A stretch of 64,000 bases of DNA from Sporosarcina sp. FSL W7-1349 (GCF_038003045.1 NZ_JBBOOK010000001.1:2108001-2172000); one strand, 5' to 3'. Positions 45,150-54,477 are shown, counted from the first letter of the stretch. Translations and numbers: made by a program. The notes: a model not told the origin generated them from the letters alone.

Positions 45150-47777
45150 TTATGCAATTACAATTGTGTAAGTTTCTTCAGTACCATCTTCAGCTGTAAC
45201 AACAACTGTCATTGTATTATCTACTACAGTAGCACCTGTTACTTCATCTCCATTAGTATCTTGCAATTCAAAGCTTGCATTTGCAGGTGCAGTAAGTGCA
45301 GCTACTAACTCTGCTGCTGTAGTGCCAGTTGCTACTGTCAAAACAGTTCCTGTAATATCAGTAACAACCGCCTCTTCGCCAACAGTTACTGTTAATTCAG
45401 TATCATCGCTAAGAACTGGAGGTGTTACAGACTTCGCAGGTACAACTACATCGATAGACTGAGTATCAGCAGTTTTTCCGTCTTTAGAAACTGTTAGAAC
45501 TAATGTCACAGTAGTAGCAGCATCTGGTGGTGTGATATTACCATCAGTATCAATAACAGCTTCATCACTTGAAGACTTAATAGCTACTGTAAAACCTTCC
45601 GGAACTACTGGTAAATCTAGAGATGTAGCATCTTGAGCTGGTGCTGTAATGCTTGTGATTTTTGCTGCTTCAGCATCAACTGCTTGTTGAGTTTGTTCAG
45701 CAGCAGAAGTCGCTTCTAGAATTGTAAATGTAATAACTCCATCATTGTTTTTGTAATAGTGAAGTTTTGCATTTGGACTAGTTGAAACGATATCTTCAAA
45801 CTGTGCAAAGTTCAACTTAAGAGTCGTAGATGTACGAGCATCTTCGTAAAGAACTTTGTTAGCATCGAACTCTTCTTTATAGTTAAGTTCTTTTTTGTTT
45901 TCGAATTTCAATTTCTTCTTGTCTTTATCGAAAGCTTCTACGATACCAGTGTGTGAAGTTCCAAGATCAGAAGAAGCTTTGAAGGTTGCTTTTGCCACTT
46001 TACTTTCAGAGAGGCGAACAACTTTATTTTTGCCATCTTCTCTAATTGTCGCTTGACCATAAGCAGTTACATCAATATTAGATGAAAAGCCATTAGTACC
46101 AACATAAAGTTTTACCTGTTTAGAACCGGCTGGAGTAGCTGTAACATTGAAAGTTTCACCACGACGAGTAGAGATTACTTTTCCTTTGGAATAGTTTCCG
46201 ACATCAGCAGCATCTGTCCAAACATATACGTCATTTGTTCCGTCAGTTTTCACTTGGAAAGTAGCTTTAAAGTCTTCAACATCATCACGAGTGTATTCTT
46301 CTCCACTTTGGTTAGCGATGTCGAAACGGAACTCAACAATATCTGCTGCGTCTACTGGACGATTATCCTTGATTTCTCCACCAGCAGTATTATTGAATAC
46401 CGCGAGCTTGCTACCTTCAATTTTTTCTTCTGCAAAGATTGTCATTGGAGCTTTTTTCGTTGGCTCACCTTCTTCAAGTACGCCATCTTTATTGCTGCTT
46501 GTATTAATATCAATCCAGACTACTGGTGTAGCGTAATCACGTTCGTGATCGCTGACAATCTTGAATTCCCCTTCACCTTTGGAATCTAGTTTGATACGAA
46601 TTTGTTGATCATCGTTAGTATTAGTGTATTCTGTATCGCCTTTGTATTCGTCATTGTCAATAACGAATGTTGCTTGTGTATTTGTTGAAATCACTCTGTC
46701 AAGGATTTCGTCAAGTCCGACATTGACAACTTCTCCAGCTGCTGCTTTACCGTTTTCGTCTTTAACTGCAATTTTATAAACACGACCGTTGTCATCACCA
46801 ATTGCAGCCTCTTCGCCACCATCACGAGTAACTTCTACTTCGTATTTTGCATGGACTGCACCGAAAGTTAACTCAGCAGCTTTCACTTGTAATTCCGTAC
46901 GATCTAGTTTCTTGTTAGTATCGTTGTTGCTATATCCTGTACCATCAACAAATACTACTGGAGTAGCTTTTGTGTTTGTACCGGAAACAGTAAACGTTGC
47001 TTCACCTTTTGAGTCAGTTGTTACAATCACTTGCTCAACTAGATTGTTAGTTGTTTGATATGCACGTTGTCCGTCGATTGTTGCATCAGTCAATTTATTA
47101 ACTGCTACATCAACGTTTTCAGCAAACGTAACATTCAAATCTTTGTTAGCAACTGGTTTGCCTGTTTTAGGATCTTTGTATGTTACTTTGTAAACTTTGT
47201 TTTCTCCATTGTTTAAAGAAGCACCTTTTTTATCGTCTTCTTCAAGCGTCAGGATTGTGTCAACACCCCAGTGAACTGTTGCATAGTCACGTACTGTAGG
47301 TGCGCCTGTTGGGTATGCTACAACTTCGTCAACGCCAGCTGCGTATTGTGTATAAGATAGTGTTGCAATACCATCAGCATTTGTAACGGCTTCGAACACT
47401 TGGTCTTTATTAAGTGTATTGATTGTATTTGCTTTCACGTTGAAAGTTACAGGGATACCTGCTTGTTTCACGCCTACATCAGCAGATAAGATTGCTTGTT
47501 GGCCTACTTTACCTTGTACATTTTGATTTGTAATGTCAATTTTAGTAGGAACTACAGCAGAGATACCTTCGAATGAACCAATTTCAGTGTTATTCAAAGA
47601 AACCGTGTACTTCTCTCCACCTTTTTGAACTGCAGTCGTCAATACAACTGTTTTGTTGTCAGTTTGTTTCACAGCTGCGTTGGAAACTGTCAAACCTTCG
47701 ATTGTGAAGTTCAACGAGTTGATGTTTTCAACTGCATCTTTGAATGTTACTTCAACAGTTGTAGCGTTAACCGCCTT
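45150..47777 (-). CDS. S-layer protein body, silent cassette C2 (no signal peptide, no SLH)
   Basis: An open frame of 875 codons from AAG at 47777, the same junction codon as C1. A GTG at 47798 would add seven residues but has no ribosome site and lies within a terminator. The shared part runs to about 45720 (ending near HYYKNNDGVITFTILE) with domains GKVGQQAILSADVGVKQAGI and ELTFGAVHAKYEVEVTRDGG. The remaining 190 residues are unique: an Ig-like repeat and a cadherin-like end (LTVTVGEEAVVTDITGTVLT). It lacks a signal peptide and SLH domains. The codon use is that of a highly expressed gene, which fits an S-layer gene that is expressed from time to time. Confidence 0.85.
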   Translation of the reverse strand, partial: KAVNATTVEVTFKDAVENINSLNFTIEGLTVSNAAVKQTDNKTVVLTTAVQKGGEKYTVSLNNTEIGSFEGISAVVPTKIDITNQNVQGKVGQQAILSADVGVKQAGIPVTFNVKANTINTLNKDQVFEAVTNADGIATLSYTQYAAGVDEVVAYPTGAPTVRDYATVHWGVDTILTLEEDDKKGASLNNGENKVYKVTYKDPKTGKPVANKDLNVTFAENVDVAVNKLTDATIDGQRAYQTTNNLVEQVIVTTDSKGEATFTVSGTNTKATPVVFVDGTGYSNNDTNKKLDRTELQVKAAELTFGAVHAKYEVEVTRDGGEEAAIGDDNGRVYKIAVKDENGKAAAGEVVNVGLDEILDRVISTNTQATFVIDNDEYKGDTEYTNTNDDQQIRIKLDSKGEGEFKIVSDHERDYATPVVWIDINTSSNKDGVLEEGEPTKKAPMTIFAEEKIEGSKLAVFNNTAGGEIKDNRPVDAADIVEFRFDIANQSGEEYTRDDVEDFKATFQVKTDGTNDVYVWTDAADVGNYSKGKVISTRRGETFNVTATPAGSKQVKLYVGTNGFSSNIDVTAYGQATIREDGKNKVVRLSESKVAKATFKASSDLGTSHTGIVEAFDKDKKKLKFENKKELNYKEEFDANKVLYEDARTSTTLKLNFAQFEDIVSTSPNAKLHYYKNNDGVITFTILEATSAAEQTQQAVDAEAAKITSITAPAQDATSLDLPVVPEGFTVAIKSSSDEAVIDTDGNITPPDAATTVTLVLTVSKDGKTADTQSIDVVVPAKSVTPPVLSDDTELTVTVGEEAVVTDITGTVLTVATGTTAAELVAALTAPANASFELQDTNGDEVTGATVVDNTMTVVVTAEDGTEETYTIVIA

Positions 47778-47798
47778 TACCGTCCGTTTCGAATTCAC

Positions 47799-47843
47799 TA
47801 AAAAACGCCTGAGCCCTTTACTACCAAGGGGTCAGACGTTTTT
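47799..47843. terminator. Bidirectional terminator immediately upstream of cassette C2
   Basis: ACGTCTGACCCCTTGG pairs with AAAGGGCTCAGGCGT around TAGT, flanked by T-runs on both strands. Transcripts coming from the recombinase pair towards C2 would stop here, about 22 bases before the cassette junction. Confidence 0.85.
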
Positions 47844-47869
47844 GTTAAAATGTAAAAGTAGCGTTAAGG

Positions 47870-48012
47870 TGGGCCTCCGCGATCAGCTGGGGCATAATTC
47901 GATTGAGACCACTGTGTTATATACGAACTTAACCCAAGAAGAGCAACGAGAAATTCTTCAAAAGATGGATACGGGTCGTCCTCCTAAAAAGAATGAAGAC
48001 GATGAAGAATGA
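47870..48012 (+). pseudogene. C-terminal tail of a tyrosine recombinase
   Basis: The plus strand reads LRDQLGHNSIETTVLYTNLT, then QEEQREILQKMDTGRPPKKN and a stop: the box II histidine motif and the nucleophile Tyr context (VLYT) of a tyrosine recombinase. Everything before it is missing, and the fragment abuts the C2 terminator. It is of a different sub-family from the A/B enzymes and is opposite in direction. Confidence 0.8.
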
Positions 48013-48021
48013 CGTTGTATG

Positions 48022-48063
48022 AACAAGAAAGGATGTACCCTGCGCTCGTCGCCAGGTTACATC
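48022..48063 (-). terminator. Intrinsic terminator of recombinase pair 1
   Basis: On the minus strand GGATGTAACCTGG pairs with CAGGGTACATCC and is followed by TTTCTTG. The stem overlaps the last codons of the B gene. Confidence 0.75.
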
Positions 48064-48890
48064 CATTTGTCGTATGTTTCTTTTCGTGCTTGGTTAAATA
48101 ACCGGGCGTACAGTTGAGTGGTCGCGGGTCTCTGATGCCCAAGTAGTTGTTGAATGGCTTCGCCCGGCATCCCTTTTTGGGCGAGGTGTGCCGCAAACGT
48201 ATGCCGTAGCATGTGCGGATGCACACGAAACCCCAATCGTTCGGAATATGCTTGGAAGTTTTCATTGATTTTCTGATGGCGTATTCGATTGGTCGCTGGG
48301 TGATTGACGAACACATAAGGCAACGCATCTGTTCGGCTCTCCAAGTACGCTGTTACATACTGAAGGCTTTCCAGACTGATCAATACGATCCTGCCTTGGT
48401 TTCCTTTTCCATCCGGGATATGAATACTTCGTTCTGTTTCATTGATATCTTCTTTTTTCATCGCGACAAGCTCACTCTTGCGAATCCCGGTCGCCACTAA
48501 CATTTCGACGATGGCCCGTTCCAACAAACTATGTTGGACACATTCACGGAGTTGCGCAAGTTGCGGTTTCGTCAAGTAGATCGGAACTTTGTCGGGTATT
48601 TTCGGGTACGGGATATGCTCTACGGGATTGGTGGCAATCAAGCCTTCTTCCAAACAATACTTAAAGAAAGCTTTCACCCCGATTAATTTTGTGTATACGG
48701 TCGTTGGTTTGTATCCTTTTTCCTCTAACAGCATCAACCAATTTCGAACGTCCTTTCGGGTGATGTCTTGAAACGGTTTTCCCGTCTGTTCGAGTAGTTG
48801 GCGGATGTTAAATTGGTAACCTTGGATCGTGATGGGTGCCAATCGAAGCTGATATTCGATTTTGAATTGCTCAATATAGTCTTTCGACAT
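48057..48890 (-). CDS. Tyrosine recombinase B of pair 1
   Basis: A 277-residue tyrosine recombinase. The SAM-like core-binding domain spans about 1-90 and the catalytic domain 105-270. The active-site set is complete: R137 (VATGIRKSEL), K162 (DGKGNQGR), H226 and R229 (HPHMLRHTFAAH), H252 (LLGHQRPATT) and Y261. It starts 17 bases after the A gene stop and is in the same transcript. The B enzyme of pair 2 has the same length and layout. Paired, co-expressed tyrosine recombinases are known from Tn554-like and RIT elements; here the partner A is much larger. Confidence 0.92.
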   Translation of the reverse strand: MSKDYIEQFKIEYQLRLAPITIQGYQFNIRQLLEQTGKPFQDITRKDVRNWLMLLEEKGYKPTTVYTKLIGVKAFFKYCLEEGLIATNPVEHIPYPKIPDKVPIYLTKPQLAQLRECVQHSLLERAIVEMLVATGIRKSELVAMKKEDINETERSIHIPDGKGNQGRIVLISLESLQYVTAYLESRTDALPYVFVNHPATNRIRHQKINENFQAYSERLGFRVHPHMLRHTFAAHLAQKGMPGEAIQQLLGHQRPATTQLYARLFNQARKETYDKWM

Positions 48891-48907
48891 TATTCTCTCC
48901 CTCTTTC

Positions 48908-50815
48908 TTATCCCATATACCTTCTATATAAACGAATTAATTTCCACTCAGGAATCCGTGCATAAATTTTCGTCGTTTCTAAGTTCGCATGCCCGAGTTC
49001 ATCTGCGATAAAATCAAGTTCTGCCCCCTTGGTTAATAACTCTGTTGCAAATGTGTGGCGAAAGCGATGGGGGTATAGGGAGCCCGTGATTCCTGCAGAT
49101 TTCCCAATTTGGTTGATGATTTTTCGCATACGTGATATGCCGAGTCTTGTCCCTATATTGGAAACCAATAAGGCAGGATGTTCTTCTCCCTTTACCTCTT
49201 CCATCTCCCCATACCGTTCCAATAAAAGCGCACACGTTTCGGAAAAATGCACCTCGCGAATTTTCCCTCCTTTTCCCATCACCCGGGCTGTTCGATTTTC
49301 TAACTCCACATCACTCTTATCCAGTAGATGGAGTTCACGTATGCGACACCCCGATGAGAGTAGGAATTCCACGATAATTCGATTGCGAAGTATTTGCTTT
49401 TCTGCGCTTTGACGTACTTTTGCCTGTTCTCCTTTTTCGAGATACCTCGGTAAAGGTCTTGGTTCTCGCAGATACCACCTGGGCTTGATGGGAACACTCT
49501 CCATGTAGCCTTCCTCCACGCAAAACCTGAAAAAAGAAGCTAATATCGATAACCGCCCGTTAACCGTTGTTGCTTGAACTACTTTTTGTTGCTGGATGAG
49601 CCATTGCAAGATTTCATCAAAAGAAATCGTTGAAAAGTCTTCTTCCTTCCGTACAAAATACGTTTCTAACGTACGTTTATAGAGAAGGATCGTTAGTTCA
49701 CTCATATTCGCAATCTTCATTGACTGCAAGTACTCATTTACGACTTCCTTGTTGATCCTGTTACGAAACACTTTATCCGTCTTCCAGTACTTTTTTAACG
49801 CATTTTTCTCCACCCAGAAGTAATGAAGAGGCGATCTCGCCATATACTCTTTACGGACACAAAAGAAATAAAACGAACGTAACACCTGCTTGTAATTGTT
49901 AATTGTTCGCGTACTCCATTCTGGATCTTGCAGGGAAAACCACTCGTCAATCCGCTTCCGATCCACTTGTGTAAAATGGACAGGGTTCGTCCAAAAAAAA
50001 CGTTTTAGGAAGATCCCATATTCATCAATCGTTTTTTTCGTTCGCTTCTTATTCTTCAGATACAACAAAAACGCATTGATCACGTCCTTGTTCTCCTCAA
50101 CAGAAAACCGCCCTTTTACTTCCCAGTAGACATCGGTCGCTTCGGCATACTTTCTTTTGTTACGAAGGGGGGTGTCATCGAGAATTTCATTCTCCCAACA
50201 ATACTCATAGAGAGTCCGAAGTGTACTCCACATCCCACTTCTTGCCGATTCACAACGTTGTTGATGCGTATCTGTCACCCATTGTTCGATTTCTTCCCGT
50301 GTGAGCTGACGAAACGATTGATCCTTCTCCTTGAAAATTCGTTGTAAATAGATTCGCATCGACACAATCGTATACTCAGTCCTTCCTAACGTTTTCATAT
50401 GAAGCAAGAACTGATTCACAATCATTTGATTGTCTGGATTGGGTAGAATAGTTTTCAATTCCCAGTACCGTTCCGGGCTAGATATGACCTGTAGATTCAC
50501 GTCGAGCGGGAAGATGTCTAGATGCTCTTCCTGAATACAATAATTATAGAAGGCGCGAATTGCTTTTAGATAATCTTTCACCGTCCGCTCTTTTTTGACC
50601 TTTCTTTGTTTTGTAAGCCACGCCTCGATGACTTCTCCCGTCACAGATTTATAAGAAACTGGATGAGCTAAGAAAAAAGATTGCAAAGCAGCCCGGTAGC
50701 GCGTCAGTGTTTGTTGACTTTTATTCTTCTCATTTAGACTCTTTAAAAATAAATTGAGGACGAAGTGCGTGTCTGGCGACAGTCCTTTACAATTCACCTC
50801 CCAATATCCTGCCAT
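48908..50815 (-). CDS. Tyrosine recombinase A of pair 1 with four tandem DNA-binding modules
   Basis: A 635-residue enzyme, about twice the normal length. It contains four successive SAM-like core-binding modules, each opening with a YW pair at residues 4, 117, 230 and 343, exactly 113 residues apart. Examples are YWEVNCKGLSPDTHFVLNLF and YWEVKGRFSVEENKDVINAF. The fourth module leads into a complete catalytic domain: R491 (SSGCRIREL), K518 (GKGGKIR), H583 and R586 (YPHRFRHTFATE), H609 (ELGHANLETT) and Y618. Known tyrosine recombinases carry one such domain, sometimes with a small arm-binding domain. Several modules could read several DNA sites. ATG start behind AGGAGG. It is followed after 17 bases by B. 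Confidence 0.93.
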   Translation of the reverse strand: MAGYWEVNCKGLSPDTHFVLNLFLKSLNEKNKSQQTLTRYRAALQSFFLAHPVSYKSVTGEVIEAWLTKQRKVKKERTVKDYLKAIRAFYNYCIQEEHLDIFPLDVNLQVISSPERYWELKTILPNPDNQMIVNQFLLHMKTLGRTEYTIVSMRIYLQRIFKEKDQSFRQLTREEIEQWVTDTHQQRCESARSGMWSTLRTLYEYCWENEILDDTPLRNKRKYAEATDVYWEVKGRFSVEENKDVINAFLLYLKNKKRTKKTIDEYGIFLKRFFWTNPVHFTQVDRKRIDEWFSLQDPEWSTRTINNYKQVLRSFYFFCVRKEYMARSPLHYFWVEKNALKKYWKTDKVFRNRINKEVVNEYLQSMKIANMSELTILLYKRTLETYFVRKEEDFSTISFDEILQWLIQQQKVVQATTVNGRLSILASFFRFCVEEGYMESVPIKPRWYLREPRPLPRYLEKGEQAKVRQSAEKQILRNRIIVEFLLSSGCRIRELHLLDKSDVELENRTARVMGKGGKIREVHFSETCALLLERYGEMEEVKGEEHPALLVSNIGTRLGISRMRKIINQIGKSAGITGSLYPHRFRHTFATELLTKGAELDFIADELGHANLETTKIYARIPEWKLIRLYRRYMG

Positions 50816-50821
50816 CTCTAC

Positions 50822-51202
50822 ACCTCCTATTTCTTACTGTTATACTGATCATACTGTTTCTTCTTCACGTGATTCATCAAACGCGTAGATTCTTATACTC
50901 TTGATATTGGAATGACCAAGTAATTCTTGAATCCATACCCTTTTCTGCTAGATGGGCAGCAAATGGGTGACGCATGGTGTGGGGAGTCACTCTTAATTCA
51001 AGCTTTTCTGTGTACTGCTGAAAAAGTCATTCCACAAAACAACGACTGAGTGTTCTTCCTCTTTGATTTGATATGAATTATTTACTTCCAACTTGCCATT
51101 CAGCTAAATACCCTTTTCAATCTTTCTGCACAATCAAAGCTAAATAAGACAAACCGTTCTTTATTCGCTTTCCTTTTTCAGAACCAAATTTTACAAGTTA
51201 TT
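50822..51202 (-). pseudogene. Relic of the catalytic end of a B-type recombinase
   Basis: Broken frames read NKERFVLFSFDCAERLKRVF, then VTPHTMRHPFAAHLAEKG, then (after a frameshift) QELLGHSNIKSIRIYA. These are the three catalytic boxes of the B enzyme, so the region is a decayed B gene lying directly before pair 1 and fused on its left to the chimera described next. Confidence 0.8.
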
Positions 51203-52111
51203 CTATTTGACATCTTCTAACCGGATATTTAATAGTTCACTACTTCGAACACCCGTTTCACATAAAGTTTCTACAATAGCTCGATTCCTTAGATGATCCT
51301 TGGTCAACTCTTGAAGCAATGCCAGCTGTTGTTTATCGAAGTTGTAGGGAAGGGAATCCACTTTTTTTTCGGTGTACAAACGCTGATTTATGTTTGGAGA
51401 ATGGTACTCCAAGCCCGATTCTTTTGCGGCCGTCCTTAGTTTAATGTAGATATCCGTTTTGCCATACTCATTTGGAAATAACAAATCTGTTTCTTTACCT
51501 GAACGGGCATGAATGAAATCTCTTAACAGTTTCGCACTATCCTCAGAAATATGAACATAACGGGCTCTATTGCCTCTTTCTCTAATGAACAATCGCAGAT
51601 TTTCTAGATTAACATCTTGAACCCTTAACTTTGACACTTCGGACAGCCGGCAACCTGTAGAAATAAGGAGATGAATCAGGGCATGGTCACTCAGTGTAAA
51701 GGTCTCTGTAGCTGCTAGCAAGCGATCACCTTCTTTACGTTCTAGAATTTCATGTTTTCTAGGTAAGGTTTTCGAATGCTGCCTTTTTTCCATGCTATTG
51801 GCCTGCATGTATCCTTGTTTCAAACAAAAATGGAGAAAGGATATCAGGATGGTGAGAGATAGACTGGTTTTTTGTAGATTCGTCCTATCAAGATATTGTT
51901 GTAACCATTCGAAGACCTCCAATGACGTTAACTCCTGAATGGGAACAGAACACTCACTCAAAAATTGTTCAAGAACATCCTGGTTAATGGATATGATGGA
52001 TTCTAACCAATCCCGTTGATGTAACCCGAGCAAGTATTCATTTAAGATTGCTTTTGTTTCTTCGGGAATTGCCTCATGGGGCCTTTCCCAGTTTTTCGTT
52101 GAATTATTCAT
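51203..52111 (-). pseudogene. A/B chimeric recombinase relic
   Basis: The frame starts at ATG 52111 (KNW replaces the usual YW opening of an A module). It has one core-binding module, then an A-type catalytic first half (STGCRLSEVSKLRVQDVN). It breaks just before the HxxR box (SGLEYHSPNIN) and switches to a B-type sequence (VDSLPYNFDKQQLALLQEL) that includes the B Arg motif (ETGVRSSELL) and ends at a stop. Neither half can complete an active site. The fusion marks a deletion between adjacent A and B genes. Confidence 0.82.
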
Positions 52112-52498
52112 AACCTCCTTAATTATTAATCTGTGAAACTTCAAATGATTATGGTACTAGTGTTAACGTTCTTACTTTTTCTATACATGTATTATTTAAT
52201 TCTCAAAATATTTTTACAGATTTTACAAGGATGGCTCCTTTTTTTTCAATGGATAGCAGTCAGGAGCGTATTACTTATGGATTTTGTTAGAAATATATCG
52301 ATAACTAAAAACCTCATTATTTGCACTAGTTACCGTAGATCTTCAAGTAGTCTAATTGCTATGGCCTTGATTTTTTGTAATGGTTTACACTCGTTCCACG
52401 AGAAATATAAATTGCCCTAAATCCTCGAATGGATTTAGGGCTGCTGTTAATCCTATACAAGATAATACACATGTAGCTCCAAGCCAGCGCTCCCATTG
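52112..52498. other. Region without a gene between the chimera and the resolvase
   Basis: No supported gene. A CCCTAAATCC/GGATTTAGGG hairpin is present around 52415-52442. Confidence 0.4.
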
Positions 52499-52912
52499 TT
52501 AGAAGCCTGCACCTAAACCTGGCCGTATCAACGAAGTAGCCAACCACTTAAAGTCATCTGCTGTGTACGTCACTTGTTCCGTCACCAAAACAACTGTGTT
52601 TACATAATTTAAGATTTCCAAGATGGTGCGAACATTGCTTTCGGTATCCCGCAAAATTCGGCATGAGGAATAGATCAGCAGATGATCGACTGGAGGTTTC
52701 ATCGATTGTACATCCCGCAACATCATGTTCAACTGCGGACGACTTTCTGCATAATGCGGGGAACTGATGTCCAGGTAGCGCTTCAGAATGAGGATTCCTT
52801 GCTTTTTTGCATGGTTGTCGATCGTCTCCTGGTGACGACTGACAACTTGCTTGTGTCGGACAGAGTATTTGCCGTAACTGATTCCAATTATCTCGTCTCT
52901 CCCATTAACCAA
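52499..52912 (-). CDS. Small serine recombinase (resolvase-type) domain protein
   Basis: A 137-residue protein with the resolvase N-terminal fold: IGISYGKYSVRHKQ has a Ser in the place of the catalytic RYS serine. It is followed by YLDISSPHYAESRPQLNMML and the LLIYSSCRILRDTES strand/helix in place of the usual DRLxR motif. No HTH or zinc-ribbon C-terminal domain follows. It starts with TTG after AGGAG. It may be a stand-alone catalytic domain, a regulator or a decayed gene. Loss of the usual Arg/Asp pair makes activity doubtful. Confidence 0.6.
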   Translation of the reverse strand: MVNGRDEIIGISYGKYSVRHKQVVSRHQETIDNHAKKQGILILKRYLDISSPHYAESRPQLNMMLRDVQSMKPPVDHLLIYSSCRILRDTESNVRTILEILNYVNTVVLVTEQVTYTADDFKWLATSLIRPGLGAGF

Positions 52913-53518
52913 TTCAGTTCATCTCCTGAAAAATTGATTCTCCAAACTTTCGCCTATTCTGCCTATCTACTGGTTGTTTAATACGCAGTCAAATAGAATT
53001 TTTTAGCGGGGTTTCGTCAACTTGCATAGGATCTGAAAGATGATGCGGCTGGCGAGGCGAACAGGCGGGATGGTGGTTGTAGTTTAAATACAAACTGCGA
53101 CATAAAGAGACAGACATCTTTATGAGGGTTAATGAGTAAGTGGGGCGATTAAAATACTATGCGATATTGAACTTCTTGGAGGCCTTTTAAGGAAGTACAC
53201 CGCTTGCCAAGGGTTACTTAATAATCAGCGAGGGACTCGGGTAGCCTCTCCACTCCGATCATAAGCATCAAGGGAAAAGCTGCAAGACACCAATTCCTTC
53301 ACCTATTTACCTTCCTCCATCGGCGGAAGAGAGGAAATTAGAAGCTACACAGGTATTGATTGGCCTCAATTAGACTTACAAGAAGGCTCCTTATTTAAAA
53401 CTTGTTGAATACTTTTTAAAAGCCTTGTGAAAAGGCTTATTTAGCATGCCCATCAGCACCCTTTTTTCACCCCGCATTCACCTGAAATTGTATGACGATC
53501 AAGAAAGAAAAGAAAAGC
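52913..53518. other. Gene-free region before recombinase pair 2
   Basis: No coding region supported on either strand over 600 bases. A weak hairpin lies near 53415-53445. It could be the remains of older genes but no motif is clear. Confidence 0.4.
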
Positions 53519-53562
53519 CATCCAGAGAAAACTTTGTGAATTCTCTCCGGATGGACTATTTT
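53519..53562 (-). terminator. Intrinsic terminator of recombinase pair 2
   Basis: On the minus strand CCATCCGGAGAGAA pairs with TTCTCTGGATGG and is followed by CTTTTCTTTTC. Confidence 0.8.
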
Positions 53563-53638
53563 AAATGAAACATATCTCTCCTTCTTCCTTCACCATTGAC
53601 AAAAGCATCCAATATCCTGTCATCCCTCTACCCCTTTT

Positions 53639-54472
53639 CTATTGTTGATACTGGTCGTACTGTTTTTTACGTTCATGATTCATCAAACGCGTATAGATTC
53701 TTGTACTATTGATGTTGGAATGGCCGAGTAGTTCTTGGATATATAAGAAATCCATTCCTTTCTCCGCTAAGGTCGCAGCGAATGTATGCCGTAACGTATG
53801 AGGACTCACTTTAAAACCGAGAGTTTCGGAGTACTCACGGAACTTCCTTTGGACTAATTGACGACTGATGGGCTGTCCTCTTTTATTTGAAAATAGATAG
53901 TCTCCGTTGTACTTCCTTGTTTCGATATACCGTTTCAAACGTTCCGCACAACCATGGCTAAAGAGGACAGGACGTGCTTTACTTCCTTTACCTTTACGAA
54001 TCAAAATTTGCCGCGTATCCCATTTAATATCTTCCAGTTTAATATGCAGCAGTTCACTTACACGTACACCCGTTGCATAAAGCGTTTCGATAATGGCTCT
54101 ATCCCTCGGATCGTTTTTCGTATACTCTTGGAGCATCGCCAATTGTCGCTTTGTTAAATAATACGGAAGGGAATCAACTTTTTTTGGTGTAACTACTTTC
54201 TGGGTAGGATTCTTATGAATCTTATTTTCTTCCATACAATAGAGGTAGAAAGATTTCAGCGCGGCCAGCTTCAATTGGATGCTACGTGGTTGCAACCCGT
54301 CATTGTTCATGTCTTCTAACCAGTTTCGGATATCTTTCGCTTTGACATCCTCAACACTTTTTTCACACACTCCAAAGAATTGTGAAAGTGCTAAATTATA
54401 TGCGCGTACTGTCTCTGGGCTAAATTGATTGTGGTTATCTAAAAAGAACTCTTGTATAAGTTCTTGATTCAT
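53639..54472 (-). CDS. Tyrosine recombinase B of pair 2
   Basis: A 277-residue tyrosine recombinase, the same length as B of pair 1. I place the start at ATG 54472, right after the A stop (5 bases) and GGGGTGA, rather than at 54634 where the frame opens inside the A gene. Catalytic residues are R137 (YATGVRVSELL), K162 (RKGKGSK), H225 and R228 (SPHTLRHTFAAT), H251 (ELLGHSNINST) and Y260. The core-binding domain is about residues 1-90. It is intact and coupled to the A gene. Confidence 0.92.
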   Translation of the reverse strand: MNQELIQEFFLDNHNQFSPETVRAYNLALSQFFGVCEKSVEDVKAKDIRNWLEDMNNDGLQPRSIQLKLAALKSFYLYCMEENKIHKNPTQKVVTPKKVDSLPYYLTKRQLAMLQEYTKNDPRDRAIIETLYATGVRVSELLHIKLEDIKWDTRQILIRKGKGSKARPVLFSHGCAERLKRYIETRKYNGDYLFSNKRGQPISRQLVQRKFREYSETLGFKVSPHTLRHTFAATLAEKGMDFLYIQELLGHSNINSTRIYTRLMNHERKKQYDQYQQ

Positions 54473-54477
54473 TTTCT

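Noticed and set aside
47653..47869. 5' part of the + frame that contains the recombinase tail
   Set aside because: This part is antisense to cassette C2 and its terminator; only the segment from about 47870 shows recombinase similarity.
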